DNA of 64,000 nucleotides from Flaccisagitta enflata (GCA_965153355.1 OZ231127.1:87420001-87484000); one strand, 5' to 3'; shown: positions 43,555-55,726, counted from the stretch's first letter. A program made the numbers and translations. The notes: generated from the letters alone by a model not told the origin.

Positions 43555-43748
43555 AACAAGGCCGGATTAACGGCTACCAAAGTCGCATGCGGGTGGTCAG
43601 GGGCAGTGATGAAAATAGCTTACCCAAGCATTTGGGCAGGAGCAGTAACGCAAAAACGCCTGTAATGCCAAAAAAAGTTAACGCGGACCAACAGACCAAC
43701 CGACCAACCAACATAGCGAGTTATTGAGTCGCGTGCACGCAACTTAAG
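43555..43748 (-). mobile_element. Family A element
   Basis: AACAAGGCCGGATTAACGGC to GTCGCGTGCACGCAACTTAA; its array is reduced to a few CCAA/CCGA units. Confidence 0.75.
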
Positions 43749-44074
43749 ATTCTGTTATTGCATAAAGATGTTATGAAGTCGCAATGCTTCATGATGTTTA
43801 ACATGTAACAAGAAGATAACTTGCATCTATGTTTTTTTTTTCAACGCACATGCAAGAGGCAAATACATACATACATTTTGTACTTTCTACTAAAACAAAT
43901 ACTTGTGGCTTAAATATCTAAAAAGAATCAATCATTTACACTTGACAACACCTCCTCGAATTTGGATTTTTGGGGCTTTAAAATAAAAAAAAATGTCAAT
44001 CACTTGAAAAAAAGAGAAATTTCCTTGGGTTATGATCATTGGATTCAAAATCCATCAAAACCCACCCTGATGAA

Positions 44075-44340
44075 AAACAAGGCCGGATACACGGCTGCCG
44101 AAGTCGCGTGCGGGTGGGCAGGGGCCGTGTGGGTAGGCAGGGGCCGTATTTGAGGTCACTAGACGGCAGGAGCCGTATTTGAGGTCACTAGACGGCAGGA
44201 AAAGGAGCGGCGAGGTCAAAAAAGTAAAACGAATAAAAAAAGTAAAATGGGGACCGACCGACCGACCAACCGACCGACCAACCGACCGACCGACCGACGG
44301 ACAAAGCGGGGTGTAGAGTCGCGTAGCACGCGACTAAAAA
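44075..44340 (-). mobile_element. Family A element, first of a head-to-tail pair
   Basis: Has internal duplications of GGGCAGGGGCCGT and of GCCGTATTTGAGGTCACTAG, and a (CCGA)n array at 44254-44298. Ends in GCGACTAAAAA, directly fused to the next copy. Confidence 0.8.
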
Positions 44341-44556
44341 CAAGGCCGGATACACGGCTACCTTAGTCGCGTGCTGATGGGCAGGGGCAGTGATAAAAAA
44401 GGCTAACCATGCCTTTGGGCAGGAGCAGTGATGCGGAAAACGCCCGTAAACACCGAAAAAATAAAAAAAAGTAAAGTTTGACGGACGGACTGATGGATCG
44501 TCTGACGGACGGACGGACAAAGCGGGTTGCAGAGTCACGTGTACGCGACTAAAAAC
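44336..44556 (-). mobile_element. Family A element, second of the pair
   Basis: Begins AAAAACAAGGCCGGATACAC at the end of the previous copy and ends GTCACGTGTACGCGACTAAA. Its array is (CGGA)n. Confidence 0.8.
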
Positions 44557-44869
44557 ACTTTGAAATGTGCCATTATCCCATTCAACCAAATGTCATTGAA
44601 GGAATTTAGGTTAAAGAACATTCAAATCCATGTTTTAATTTGTTTTTTTTCTTTGCACCATATCGTCCAAAAGCAAACTACTAAAACCATGTACAGTTGA
44701 GCTTCACTACAGCTCATTGGAAGGAACTGAGTAAAATGACGCCTTATAGTGAAGCTGTTTTATTGCCGATATAGAAATGAGTACAAAATCTTTCATGGGA
44801 CCGTAAGTTGTATACCTCATAGGCGTGCATGCCTTATGAGCGGGTGCGCTCTTCTGTACATTTCTCATA
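44557..44869. other. Unassigned, with a decayed transposon end
   Basis: TACAGTTGAGCTTCACTACA at 44693 and TTATAGTGAAGCTGTTTTA at 44745 form a short mariner-like inverted pair. Confidence 0.4.
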
Positions 44870-45373
44870 CAGTAGATGTCGTCTAGACTTGGAAATACGG
44901 GGGAGCTCATAAACTCAGCATCAGTACAGAGAGGGGACTGATATTTTGCTAGTATAATGTATAGACCCTAAAGGGTTGACGATGGGGTATGGCACTCCCC
45001 TACGGCTTACCTCACAAAAAAAACTTTCAGTATAAAATGTTAGGATCAATCACTTTTATGGCAGAATTTCAGCTTCATCTATTTGTTTTAATTGCAAAAC
45101 CAGCCTGGGATTTGAATCAGGAACTTTTAAAGAAACACATTGATCAAGAGGGATTTAAAGTGAGTAAACCACTAGACCAATTATGGCAGCTGCTTGAATA
45201 GAGCAAATTTGTTTTAGTATATTCAAAAGAATTTTCTATCTACAGAGCTGCCATACCCCATCGTCAACCCTATAGGACAAAAGCATTATACAGACACAGT
45301 TTCATTTCATTGGCGCAAATGGTAGTTAGGATATGAGGGCCCCCGTATTTCCAAGTCTAGACGACATCTACTG
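44870..45373. mobile_element. Family G Tc1/mariner-type MITE, 504 bp
   Basis: About 33-bp terminal inverted repeats starting CAGTAGATGTCGTCTAGACT, flanked by TA on both sides. A second pair of inverted repeats inside (GGGTTGACGATGGGGTATGG near 44974 and its inverse near 45252) suggests another element nested within. A 70-codon frame inside shows no domain. Confidence 0.8.
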
Positions 45374-45559
45374 TACTAATCTCTTTCGCGATGGCGTGAT
45401 ATTAGCACGAATTCGTTGTCATGAGCATTTCTCGCGCGTGTTTGCCATAGACATTGGCATAGTTTGCTTTTCTTTGGCGAAAGATCGTTTTACCACCATT
45501 TTGTTGTCGCTTCTTTTTGGAAACGCGCCAATTTAAGGAGAGTTTTTCTTTCGTTGTTT

Positions 45560-45797
45560 TTTTAGTCGCGTGCTACGCGACTCTACACCCCGCTTTGTCG
45601 GTCGGTCGGTCGGTCCATCGGTCGGTCGGTCCGTCGGTCCGTCCGTCCATTGGTCCGTCCGTCCGTCACACTTTACTTTTTTGGCGTAAATGGGGGTTTC
45701 GACCTTATTGCTCCTGCCCAAATGTTCCACTGACCTCAATTATTGCCCATGCCCACCCCCACGCGACTGGGGTAGCCGTGTATCCGGCCTTGTTTCC
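45560..45797 (+). mobile_element. Family A element, near full length
   Basis: TTTTTAGTCGCGTGCTACGC start, (CGGT)n/(CCGT)n array at 45597-45665, GTGTATCCGGCCTTGTTT end. Confidence 0.8.
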
Positions 45798-45842
45798 GTT
45801 AATTCTTCTTTTTCAATCTTTTTTTCTTGCATTCTTCGTTAT

Positions 45843-46221
45843 TAGTTGCGGCCACGCAACTCTATAAGACGCTTTGTCCGTCCGTCCGTCCGTCCGTCCG
45901 TCCTTCCATCCGTCCGTCCGTCCGTCCGTCCGTCCTTCCATCCGTCCGTCCGTCCGTCCGTCCGTCCGTCCGTCCGTCCGTCCGTCCGTCCGTTCGTCCG
46001 TCCGTTCGTCCGTCCGTCCGTCCGTCCGTCCGTCCGTCCGTCCGTCCGTCCGTCCGTCCGTCCGACGTCCGTTTGGGGTCATCGAGTTGAAATGTGGGAA
46101 AACGAGCGTATTTGATACTTTTTGTGTATGTTTGAGTGTTGGGGGTGGGTTTGGGTGTGGATGGGGGTTGGATGCCCCTGCCCACCCGTCCGCAAAGATA
46201 TTGTGACCCCGCGTCACTTGT
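45843..46221 (+). repeat. Family C repeat with expanded (CCGT)n
   Basis: GTTGCGGCCACGCAACTCTA start and CCGCAAAGATATTGTGACCC..GTCACTTG end. The (CCGT)n block spans 45878-46063, against about 30 bp in the 6757 copy. Confidence 0.8.
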
Positions 46222-46365
46222 TTTTCTTTTTATTCAAGTTTATGCCACATGGCCACACCGGATATTCTATCTTTCATGCAGAATATCTTTGCCTCATCCA
46301 AAGAGCACCGCAGTGGGTTCATTCGTCCGTTGAACTTTCCGTACTCTTTCTCTGCGCGTGCATGT

Positions 46366-47643
<1,278 letters not shown>

Positions 47644-48507
47644 GCCGCTTCCGTAAGAAACTTTTTATTGATATTTCCCTCATCATGTTTTTGGGTCTAT
47701 ATCTTAGCTCTCTATGTTTTGCTCCTGGCGCATTATGGGCGTCATATTTCCACACGGTTGGGATCTTTTCATGGGGAAGCAGCCACTCTCAAAGACAACC
47801 CCCCTCTCTTTTTGCTCGAAAGCAAGCCCACTCTATTTTTTGCTAAATGCTAAAGTAGAGCACTGTCAGAGAGCCACCGCCACCGCCACCTACAAGGCAT
47901 AGAACTTGCAGTCCCATAAAAGTGTTTGTCATTATTTTATTCATTAGAGATCTCGAATGATCATTTCCAAGACCATCAAAATTCTGACAATAACAATGTA
48001 TGGACGAAATGCTACTGGCTCACCTAATTGAGATGCATAATCCAATTCGGTTTGTTCTGGTTGACAGACGTATTCGGAGTTAGCACAAGCACAAAAATAG
48101 AACTTTCAATATTCAGCTTTTTGTAAAATCAAATTCTTAAATTTCATTTCCCGATAAAAAAATCCTTCGATTCAGTTCAGTAACTGCTTGTTGAAAAGAT
48201 GGAATCTTATTCGGAATGCAGTCCCTTGACGTGCACTCAAGTAAAGCTCAACTGTACCCTACTTTCTCCTTTTGCTCTCTATTTCCTTCTTGCTCGCTTC
48301 TTCTTTTTCAATTTAACCTCTTTTCCCCTTCATTTATTTCTCACTTTGTTAGGAGAAGGGTTTGGGGAAGAAATCGGTAGCAAGGGAATAAACAGTAGTT
48401 ATCATTGAACACATTTCAGTCATCGCTATCATGGCCGTAAAAGGACATTTTTTAGCGTAAACTGTGCACATTTCTTCGCTAACCATGTACATGAATGATT
48501 TCGTTTT
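47644..48507. other. Unassigned
   Basis: A short CCACCGCCACCGCCACC array lies at 47874. No gene or repeat family seen. Confidence 0.35.
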
Positions 48508-48722
48508 TTTTAGTCTCGTGCTACGTGACTCTACACCCCGCTTTGTCGGTACATCCGTCGGTCTGTCCGTCTTTCGGTCCGTCCGTCCGACCGTCACACT
48601 TTAGTTTTTTGGGTTTTTGCGGTTTTTGGCTTCACTGCTCCTGCCCAAATGATCAAGTGACCTCAAATATGGCCCCTCCCCACCCGAACACGGCTGAGGT
48701 AGCCGTGTATACGGCGTTTTAG
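48508..48722 (+). mobile_element. Family A element
   Basis: TTTTTAGTCTCGTGCTACGT start, CCGT/CGGT block, GCCGTGTATACGGCGTTTTA end merging into (TTTTTG)n. Confidence 0.75.
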
Positions 48723-49002
48723 TTTTTGTTTTTGTTTTTGTTTTTGTTTTTGTTTTTGTTTTTGTTTTTGTTTTTGTTTTTGTTTTTGTTTTTGTTTTTG
48801 TTTTTGTTTTTGTTTTCATTTTCGTTTTCGTTTTCGTTTTTGTTTTCGTTTTTGTTTTGTTTTTGTTTTGTTTTTGTTTTTGTTTTTGTTTTTGTTTTTG
48901 TTTTTGTTTTTGTTTTTGTTTTTGTTTTTGTTTTTGTTTTTGTTTTTGTTTTGTTTTTGTTTTTGTTTTTGTTTTTGTTTTTGTTTGTTTTTGTTTTTGG
49001 TT
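48721..49002. repeat. (TTTTTG)n hexanucleotide array
   Basis: About 46 units with TTTTCG variants in the middle, starting at the exact end of the family A copy. Confidence 0.97.
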
Positions 49003-49035
49003 TTTTTTTCATGATTGTTCACTCTCTGTAATTTT

Positions 49036-49110
49036 AGATGCGTCCTGGCATCTCTATAAGAGACTCTGTATGTAGGAAGGTAACGCGAGATTTTCTATAC
49101 GCAATTCTTA
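49036..49110 (+). repeat. Family A/B-like fragment
   Basis: TTTTAGATGCGTCCTGGCAT then CTCTATAAGAGACTCTGT, a diverged element start. Confidence 0.5.
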
Positions 49111-49114
49111 GGGT

Positions 49115-49275
49115 TTTCTCTTCATTTCTCTTTATGTCTCTTCATGTCTCTTCTATTTCTTATGTCTCTTTCGTCTCTTTTGTCTCTTTTGTCTCTTTTG
49201 TCTCTTTCGTCTCTGTTGTCTCTTTTGTCTCTTTCGTCTCTCATGGCTCCTATATATCTCCTATGTCTCTTATGT
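49115..49275. repeat. (TCTCTTTYG)n minisatellite
   Basis: Nine-base units with TCTCTTTCG, TCTCTTTTG and TCTCTTATG variants; the related array at 53046-53205 is mainly TCTCTTATG. Confidence 0.93.
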
Positions 49276-49379
49276 TCACAAAGAATTAAAAAAGTCAGAA
49301 AAAACACTTTTCAGGTAAATTTGACTTGGATAAAACACTCCTTAAAAAGATTCATTAAAAAAACTGAAATTCTGTTGAT

Positions 49380-49560
49380 AGTTTTGCCTTCTTCAACTCA
49401 GTTAAGGGAGTACGAGAATACCTCATCGAAACGGATTGAACAGTGTGATTAATTTTTGGCTCAGTAGGCCCAAAATATGAGGTTATCTATCAATTTTGGG
49501 GCCCTCTCTCAAGAAAAACCCCCCGAACAGGCCAAAAAACGAAAATTCAAAGTTAAATGT
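49380..49560 (+). repeat. Family H repeat
   Basis: Matches 52590-52760 in reverse complement: AACTCAGTTAAGGGAGTACG, a GTAGGCCCAAAATATGA block and ACCCCCCGAACAGGCC. Confidence 0.6.
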
Positions 49561-49675
49561 CGCTTTTTGTTAATATCAAGAATCAAATGATATACCTATA
49601 TGAAAAAAACATTGGCACACACATTGATTACTATTGCTGAAGTGGGAAAATTTTACTTTTTATATCTAAAACCTC

Positions 49676-49905
49676 TTTTAGTCGCTGGCTAAGCAACTCT
49701 TTAAGAGGCTGTGTACGTAGTAAGGTCTGTCCGTCCACAACGCGAAATTTGAATGAGGTGAGATTGACTGAAAATAATAATTTCTGGGCACTACTGCCAA
49801 GCCACATTAAAGCCCCGCTCAGCCCCATACTGCCCCTAGACCAGCATTACTGCCCCTGTCCAGCCGCCAGCAACTACTTATTGGCTGTGTATCCAGCCTT
49901 GTTTT
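49676..49905 (+). mobile_element. Family A-like element, diverged
   Basis: TTTTAGTCGCTGGCTAAGCA start and GGCTGTGTATCCAGCCTTGT end, with only a minimal array. Confidence 0.6.
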
Positions 49906-50160
49906 CATAAACAAGTACCCCGGGGGTACAACGATGCGTCCACATGCGGCTTAGCTTGTTAAGAATGATGCAATATTGCATCAACCTTGTGGAATGATGC
50001 AATATTGCATCAACCTTGTGGAATGATGCAATAATCTGAGATATTTCCAAGATTCTATGCATTTTCATCGTTCTCAACTCGATCACCACGGACCAACCGA
50101 CCAACCAACGGACGGACGGACAAAGCCTCTTATAGAGATGCGTGGACGCATCTAAAAACC
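49906..50160 (-). mobile_element. Family A-like fragment with 29-bp tandem repeat
   Basis: AACAAGTACC..ATGCGTCCACATGCGG at the left and AGATGCGTGGACGCATCTAA at the right, with (GGAC)n near 50108. Inside is GGAATGATGCAATATTGCAT repeated. It is inverted relative to 49676-49905. Confidence 0.55.
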
Positions 50161-50459
50161 TAAATGAACACAAAAATTTTTGCAAAAAATGATTATTTAA
50201 GCTATATTTTTAATGTTAATTAGAGCTGGGTGAATCATTCTTTTAAATTCATGGACTGCCCAGATGAATTTGGAGCTTCATTGTCAAATTTGATCACAGC
50301 AAACAAGTTTCATGAGCTAATGCAAAGAAATGATTATGGGGTTGAGGTAAAAAGCAGGGAAGGAAGCAAACAACTTTATGCGAGGAAAAAGTCCTTTTTC
50401 ATACTCATGTTTTAACCATAACTTAATAACTTTGTTTCTTAAATGCACAGCTATAAGTT

Positions 50460-50660
50460 GATGCATGATATCTCATCAGCTTTATTCACACTCATTTAAG
50501 CCCACCAGCTGTACCAACAGGGTCTCTATGATCTCTCAATTGAGCAATACTGAAACCAAATCTTTTCTCTTCACATTTTTGGCCATTACGACTGGAGGCC
50601 TGATCTCAAGAACATGTTTTATTTGGAAGTCATTTGCAACTTCTTCATTATGGTAAATCC
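50460..50660 (-). pseudogene. Coding-like fragment, unknown protein (minus)
   Basis: The minus strand from about 50655 reads for about 40 residues without a stop and with ordinary protein composition (EEVANDFQIKHVLEIRPPVV region). One TGA follows, then about 14 more plausible residues. No family is recognised. It may belong with 50796-50950 and 51820-52004 to one decayed minus-strand gene or transposon. Confidence 0.28.
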
Positions 50661-50795
50661 AATATTTTTGCCCCTATCATCTTTTGCCTTGGTTTTAAGA
50701 GAAGATAGTGCCTGTACTAGAATACTGTCGTCTTCCTAATTGTATGATTGCACTGATCCAAGGTTCCAGCTATCTTAATTTATTGTCATGATAAT

Positions 50796-51056
50796 TTACT
50801 CTTCCTCTACTGGCCAGATGAACTTTCCTTGAGGTACCCTAGCGGGGGCTCTTGACCTCCTTGCTGGCTGGATTGCTGACTGAATTCCTAAAGATTCAAA
50901 AGCAATATAGACATCCTTCACTGTCACAACATATTGATTTTTTTGAATGGACCATGTGCAAAGCCAGCAGATTCTTGTACATCTGCTATACAGTGATGTT
51001 TTATTGCTTGAAATCGAAAAGTGATCAGGCATCTCAGAGTACATGACTTTTTTCAA
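50796..51056 (-). pseudogene. Coding-like fragment, unknown protein (minus)
   Basis: An 86-codon frame whose last 45 residues (VKDVYIAFESLGIQSA then a basic Pro/Arg stretch) look protein-like and non-repetitive. The same-strand fragment at 51820 is separated from it by a family D insertion. Confidence 0.3.
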
Positions 51057-51166
51057 CTTGACTACCCTGCAAAGGATAAAAAGTTGATCTTGTTTCTTGA
51101 TCCTATCATGTCATTCCTTAACTTCAGCTTGAGACAAAAATGGTGTGTGGTACCTGTGCTTATCCC

Positions 51167-51819
51167 TTTTTGGGCAGCGGCCCCAAAGGGCCGATGTCCT
51201 GTAGGACACAGGGGTGAATTTCCAGACGTCCGTACGTACGTCCGTACGTCCGTACGTCCGTACGTACATCCCCCCCCCCGAGGCCCCTCTCAGACCCCAA
51301 ATCAGCCCTCTCAAGCCCTCTCAAGCCCAAAATCAGCCCTCTCAGGCCCAAAATCAGCCCTCTCAAGCCCAAAATCAGCCCTCTCAAGCCCAAAATCAGC
51401 CCTCTCAGGCCCAAAATCAGCCCTCTCAGACTCAAAATCAGCCCTCTCAGGCCCAAAATCAGCTCTTTCAGCTCCAATATTAGCTCCAAATTAGCCCCAA
51501 ATCAGCCCTCTCAAGCCCAAAATCAGCCCTCTCAAGCCCAAAATCAGCTCTCTCAGGCCCAAAATCAGTCCTCTCAGGCCCAAAATCAGCCCTTTCAGCT
51601 CCAAAATTAGCTCTCTAATACCCTAAATCAGCCTTGTCAGGTTCAAAATCAAGCATGTCAGCCCTTTAATGTGCCTTCTAAGGACGTCTGGAAATTCACC
51701 CCTGTGTCCTACAGGACATCGGCCCTTTGGGGCCACTGCCCTGCTCTCACTATACTTCTTCAGCTGATCACTCCTAGCAGGGCATCGGGTACCGCTGACC
51801 ATGTGCGATCCTTGGATGA
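51167..51819 (-). mobile_element. Family D cassette element
   Basis: Arms form a near-perfect ~58-bp inverted repeat (GGCAGCGGCCCCAAAGGGCC..ACACAGGGGTGAATTTCC and the inverse at 51680-51740). The core is an 18-bp CTCAGGCCCAAAATCAGC array of about 20 units with a short (CGTACGTC)n start. The outer module TGGTCAGCGGTACCCGATGC is at the right, ending at TCCTTGGATGA. Confidence 0.88.
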
Positions 51820-52004
51820 CTAGTTTCATTGCACAGAGCGCTAAGCTTGAGTTTAGACAGTTTATACTCAAGAATATCCTTAGGAGATTTTGACCAGTTC
51901 ACCTCAATTTGGATAATTGCTTGCTGCTTTGACTTCATCTCTTTATCTTTCACCATGTTTGCTGCATCCTTTCCTAATTCATGGTCTGAACATGTCTTAA
52001 ACAT
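51820..52004 (-). pseudogene. Coding-like fragment, unknown protein (minus)
   Basis: Frame from the ATG at 52004 to the family D boundary, Lys/Glu-rich, with segments such as IIQIEVNWSKSPKDILEYKL. It is cut by the element end, so at least this copy is broken. Not recognised. Confidence 0.32.
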
Positions 52005-52190
52005 AAGTCTGTCACTGTTGACCTTGAATGCTAAATCTTGTGTGATTCACCCAAGGTTCCTGCAGCTTTTTTCAGAATATTTCTGAAATTTGGGTCTAAA
52101 TTCAATGTTGCATGGACAATGTTGCAGCAAGCTATTACATTAAAGCCCTCATAGCAACCTTCAGCTTTGAGACATCATATTGCTGAAGAT

Positions 52191-52194
<4 letters not shown>
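52005..52194. other. Unassigned
   Basis: No feature recognised; possibly an upstream extension of the fragment at 51820-52004. Confidence 0.3.

Positions 52195-52280
<86 letters not shown>
52195..52280. repeat. (AG)n microsatellite
   Basis: Perfect AG run. Confidence 0.97.
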
Positions 52281-52282
<2 letters not shown>

Positions 52283-52589
52283 GCTGGATAAGATGTAACT
52301 GTGAGAAGAAGAAAAACCAGGGGACAGTTTATGAGAGAAAATTAAGTGGACACACAGACTGACTGACAGACAAGCAGATAAAAAAATACCTTAACACTAG
52401 ACAAAATTAAAAAACAAACAAACAAAACACTTAAAAACATGCAAAGAATTCGGTGCATGCATTCTGAACACATCATTCTGGTTAAAATATATGCTGGAAA
52501 GGATATACTACTTATTTATAAAAGTTTGACTGCAACTTTATACACCAGAAATTCAGAGAAGACAAAAAAATGCGGAAAACTGCAAAAAA

Positions 52590-52760
52590 ATAGCCGAAAT
52601 TCAGTTTTTTGGCCTGTTCGGGGGGTTTTTTCCAACCAAATGAGCTCAACTCAGTTTTTCCTATCATATTTTAGGCCTACTCACATGTTTATCCATCACA
52701 CTGGGCAGTCCTATGAAAATAGTCTGTCCGATCCAATTGTCGTACCCCCTTAACTCAGTG
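52590..52760 (-). repeat. Family H repeat
   Basis: Reverse-complement partner of 49380-49560; begins GGCCTGTTCGGGGGGTTTTT. Confidence 0.6.
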
Positions 52761-53045
52761 TGTGTCAAGCTAAGAAAGTCACTATGGAGTGGTTACAAAT
52801 ACAAGAATATATGATTTTGTAACCTATTTTGCCTAGAAAATAAAATCCTGTCATAATCAAAATCTTTGCTTCAAATCATTTAACCCTCAAAGTGACAAGG
52901 GATTTAGAAAAGACTTACAAGCAATTCTAGCTTTTATTACGACTAACTGGGGTACTCTGGCTCAAATTTCATGGTGCTGTTTCACTTTTAGGTATGGTTT
53001 TCTTTCTATGGAGCAAGTCCGGATGATTTTGCACACCCTGTTATT
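52761..53045. other. Unassigned
   Basis: AT-rich, nothing recognised. Confidence 0.35.
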
Positions 53046-53205
53046 TCTCCTATGTCTCTTATGTCTCTTATGCCTCTTATGTCTCTTATGTCTCTTATTT
53101 CTCTTATGTCTCTTATGTCTCTTATGTATCTTATGTATCTTATATCTCTTATGTGTCATATGTTTCATATGTCTCTTCATGTCTCCTCATGTCTCTCATG
53201 TCTCT
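53046..53205. repeat. (TCTCTTATG)n minisatellite
   Basis: About 17 nine-base units, with CATGTCTC variants at the right end. Confidence 0.95.
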
Positions 53206-53372
53206 TCATGGGGAGGGGTGGGGAGGCGTGGGGAGGTAGGGAGGGGGTGGGGAGGCATTTAGGGGGGTGGGGAGGCGTTGTGGGTAAGGCGTGGGTGAGG
53301 GGGGGAGGTGCGGGGGGTTGGCAGGGAGGCGTCGGGGGGAGAGTAAGGAGGGGGGGGAGGGTGAGGGAGTAA
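53206..53372. repeat. G-rich tract, G-quadruplex-prone
   Basis: About 165 bp dominated by G-runs of 3-8 separated by A, T or CGT (GGGGTGGGGAGGCGTGGGGA type). Confidence 0.93.
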
Positions 53373-54197
53373 TCAGTTCATATTTTTCTCTTTATCTCAA
53401 TATCTACATATCTTAATAATTTGTATCTTAATATCTTACATCTAAAGAGGACGCATCTATTGGACATCTCTTGGCCTTGTTTCTTTGTAACATGCACTCA
53501 GATGATTGATTGTCATGTTTCGTTTGAGACATCCTTCTCATTGAAATATTGTATCTTATCTTAACACTTAACAGGATGAGCAAAAAATCTTGCACAACTC
53601 TAATAAAGTAATGAAAAATAATGCAATGTAGAGCAAATACCATCATGATATGAACTGGATATTTAATTTTAGTAATTAATAGTACTAATGAACCAATACA
53701 ATTGACTATAGGCTATAGATATGGTCTAGGAAATGAATTATTATCATGGTCACATATTGTCTATGTGGCATGATTTTGGTTGTTCCCTTTATCAAGTGGT
53801 ATGATTATTTTTTTCATTTTGTGCGATGTATCTAAGCCCCTTGACCCAATTATCAATTGTTATGACTATCTGACATCAAGGTTACATGTTTTGTATGACA
53901 TTGACTTGCAGGGGATGCCAAGCAGGAGAAATACATTAGACTGAGTAAAGTTTCCATCTCTCTGAATTTGGCCGGTAAAATTCAGGCAAAATCTGACTGT
54001 GCGGTTCAATTTTGATGCCTCCCAATGGAAACAGAAATTGGAAAAGTGAATGACGGCCCATACTACTGTCCAGTAGGACTTATTGCGGGGTTATGTTTCA
54101 AATTTCATCTTATCAGGGCACCTAGAAGTGCTGATTCTAGTCTTATATGTTTGTGCAAAATTTTTTGCTCACCCTGTTAACCACTAAACTTAGGTCG
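53373..54197. other. Unassigned AT-rich sequence
   Basis: No repeat family or gene recognised. Confidence 0.35.
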
Positions 54198-54199
54198 TA

Positions 54200-54772
54200 C
54201 AGTACCTTCCGAGCAAACCCGGTTAAAACTAGAGGATTAATTTTTGTTACTTTAATTTCATTTCCCAAACTTCATTTTTTGCATCAAACTTAATTAAAAG
54301 ACTTAATTTTTGAACATATTGTTGAAATCAAAGTGCATGAATACATCAATATTGAGTTTTCTTGATTTGAGAATTTATTTATTCTAGACTACAACAGCTC
54401 AGTCAGACAATTATTTCAGATTCTATGGCCATTTAAAGTTTTTAAGGACAATTGTCCTAAATTATTTTGAGACAATTGTCCTTAAAAATTTTAAATGGCT
54501 GTAAAATCTGAAATAATTATCTGAATGAGCTGTTCTTGTAGTCTAGGATAGGTAAAATTTTCTGCCAAATCCAATGGTCTGGGTTAGAACACTCAATTTT
54601 GATGTCTTCATGCACTTTGATTTCACGAGTTATTTTTTTTGACAGCCAAATATGTTCAAGGAATTAAGTATCTTTTAATTAAGCTATGTACAAAAAATAA
54701 AGTTTGGGAAATGAAATTAAAGTAACAAAAATTAATCCTCCAGTTTTAGCCGGGTTTGCTCGGAAGGTACTG
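54200..54772. mobile_element. Fold-back (full palindrome) DNA element, 573 bp
   Basis: Left half from CAGTACCTTCCGAGCAAACC and right half ending GGTTTGCTCGGAAGGTACTG (with a mismatch) are inverted copies along most of their length. They meet at the centre near 54470-54486 (GGACAATTGTCC repeated). TA flanks both sides, as for Tc1/mariner-type insertion. Confidence 0.85.
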
Positions 54773-54819
54773 TACGTAAAATTGGAAATGTAAGTATATG
54801 AGTGGAAGCATATACTATA

Positions 54820-55388
54820 CTATCTTAGAAATAAAAAGGTTTCCGCACGATTACATGTATATCTCAGACTAGAATCAACGAATCATCAAAAAATTGGTGA
54901 GATTATTAAAGCCCTTCAAATTTGCAAGTCATCAACGCAAACCACATCTCTCTAACCTAATGCATTCAAAAGTTATTCAACTTTGAATGAAATGTTTCAA
55001 TTTTGTTTTTGGCATTTCTACACAATCTTCAAATGATAACACATCACTTTTTTCAAATAACTTCTAAACGCATTGAGCTAGACAGATGCGGTTTGTGTAG
55101 ACTTCTTGCAAATTAGAAGGGCTACGTTTATGTCACCAATTTCTTTATGATTTGTTGAATCTCTTTGGAGCTATAAATTTAAAAGTTGCAAAAGAAAAGA
55201 TCAAGAATGCCATCACTCCAGAGTGCTTAGGGAAGCTCTGCAAACTGCTTCACTGATGAAGCCTGGCAGTGATTCAGTCTAAGGAGGCTAAAATCAAATA
55301 TTCATGGATTTGCAATTGATTTATGTTCATTTTTACATCAATAAATGAACTAATGTTACATGTGGAAACCTTTTTATTTCTGAGATAG
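54820..55388. mobile_element. TIR DNA element with long inverted arms, 569 bp
   Basis: Ends CTATCTTAGAAATAAAAAGG and CCTTTTTATTTCTGAGATAG, flanked by TA. A second inverted match (54879-54975 with 55058-55156) lies inside on one side, so the centre of symmetry of the inner match is not the centre of the element. No transposase. Confidence 0.75.
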
Positions 55389-55690
55389 TACAGAAAAGAG
55401 TAGCTTTTGAATGTTTTATTTTGCATTTATATGGTAAATCATTTTTCAACAACATTTTCCTAATGTTTTTTGTAAGATAATTTTTGTTGCACATTTCATT
55501 TCATTTATTGAGCCATATGTATTTTTTTTTCTGCTTTCTACCGGGGGAGATATCTAAGCCCACAGCCCGTCTGTATGACCTTTCAACTTGCTGTCTATTA
55601 TTTTCATGAGTGGTTTAGGGCTTTTTCATCATAAGGCAAAATTCTGCTTATCTTTGACATGCCGCATGCGCTTTAGTAAAGCTAGCACTG
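55389..55690. other. Unassigned AT-rich sequence
   Basis: Nothing recognised. Confidence 0.35.
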
Positions 55691-55726
55691 TCATATGGGG
55701 GGTGGGGTGGGGGAAGGAGACTAGGT

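Noticed and set aside
45862-46185. Arg-Thr-Asp-Gly repeat protein
   Set aside because: Translation of the (CCGT)n array within a family C repeat.
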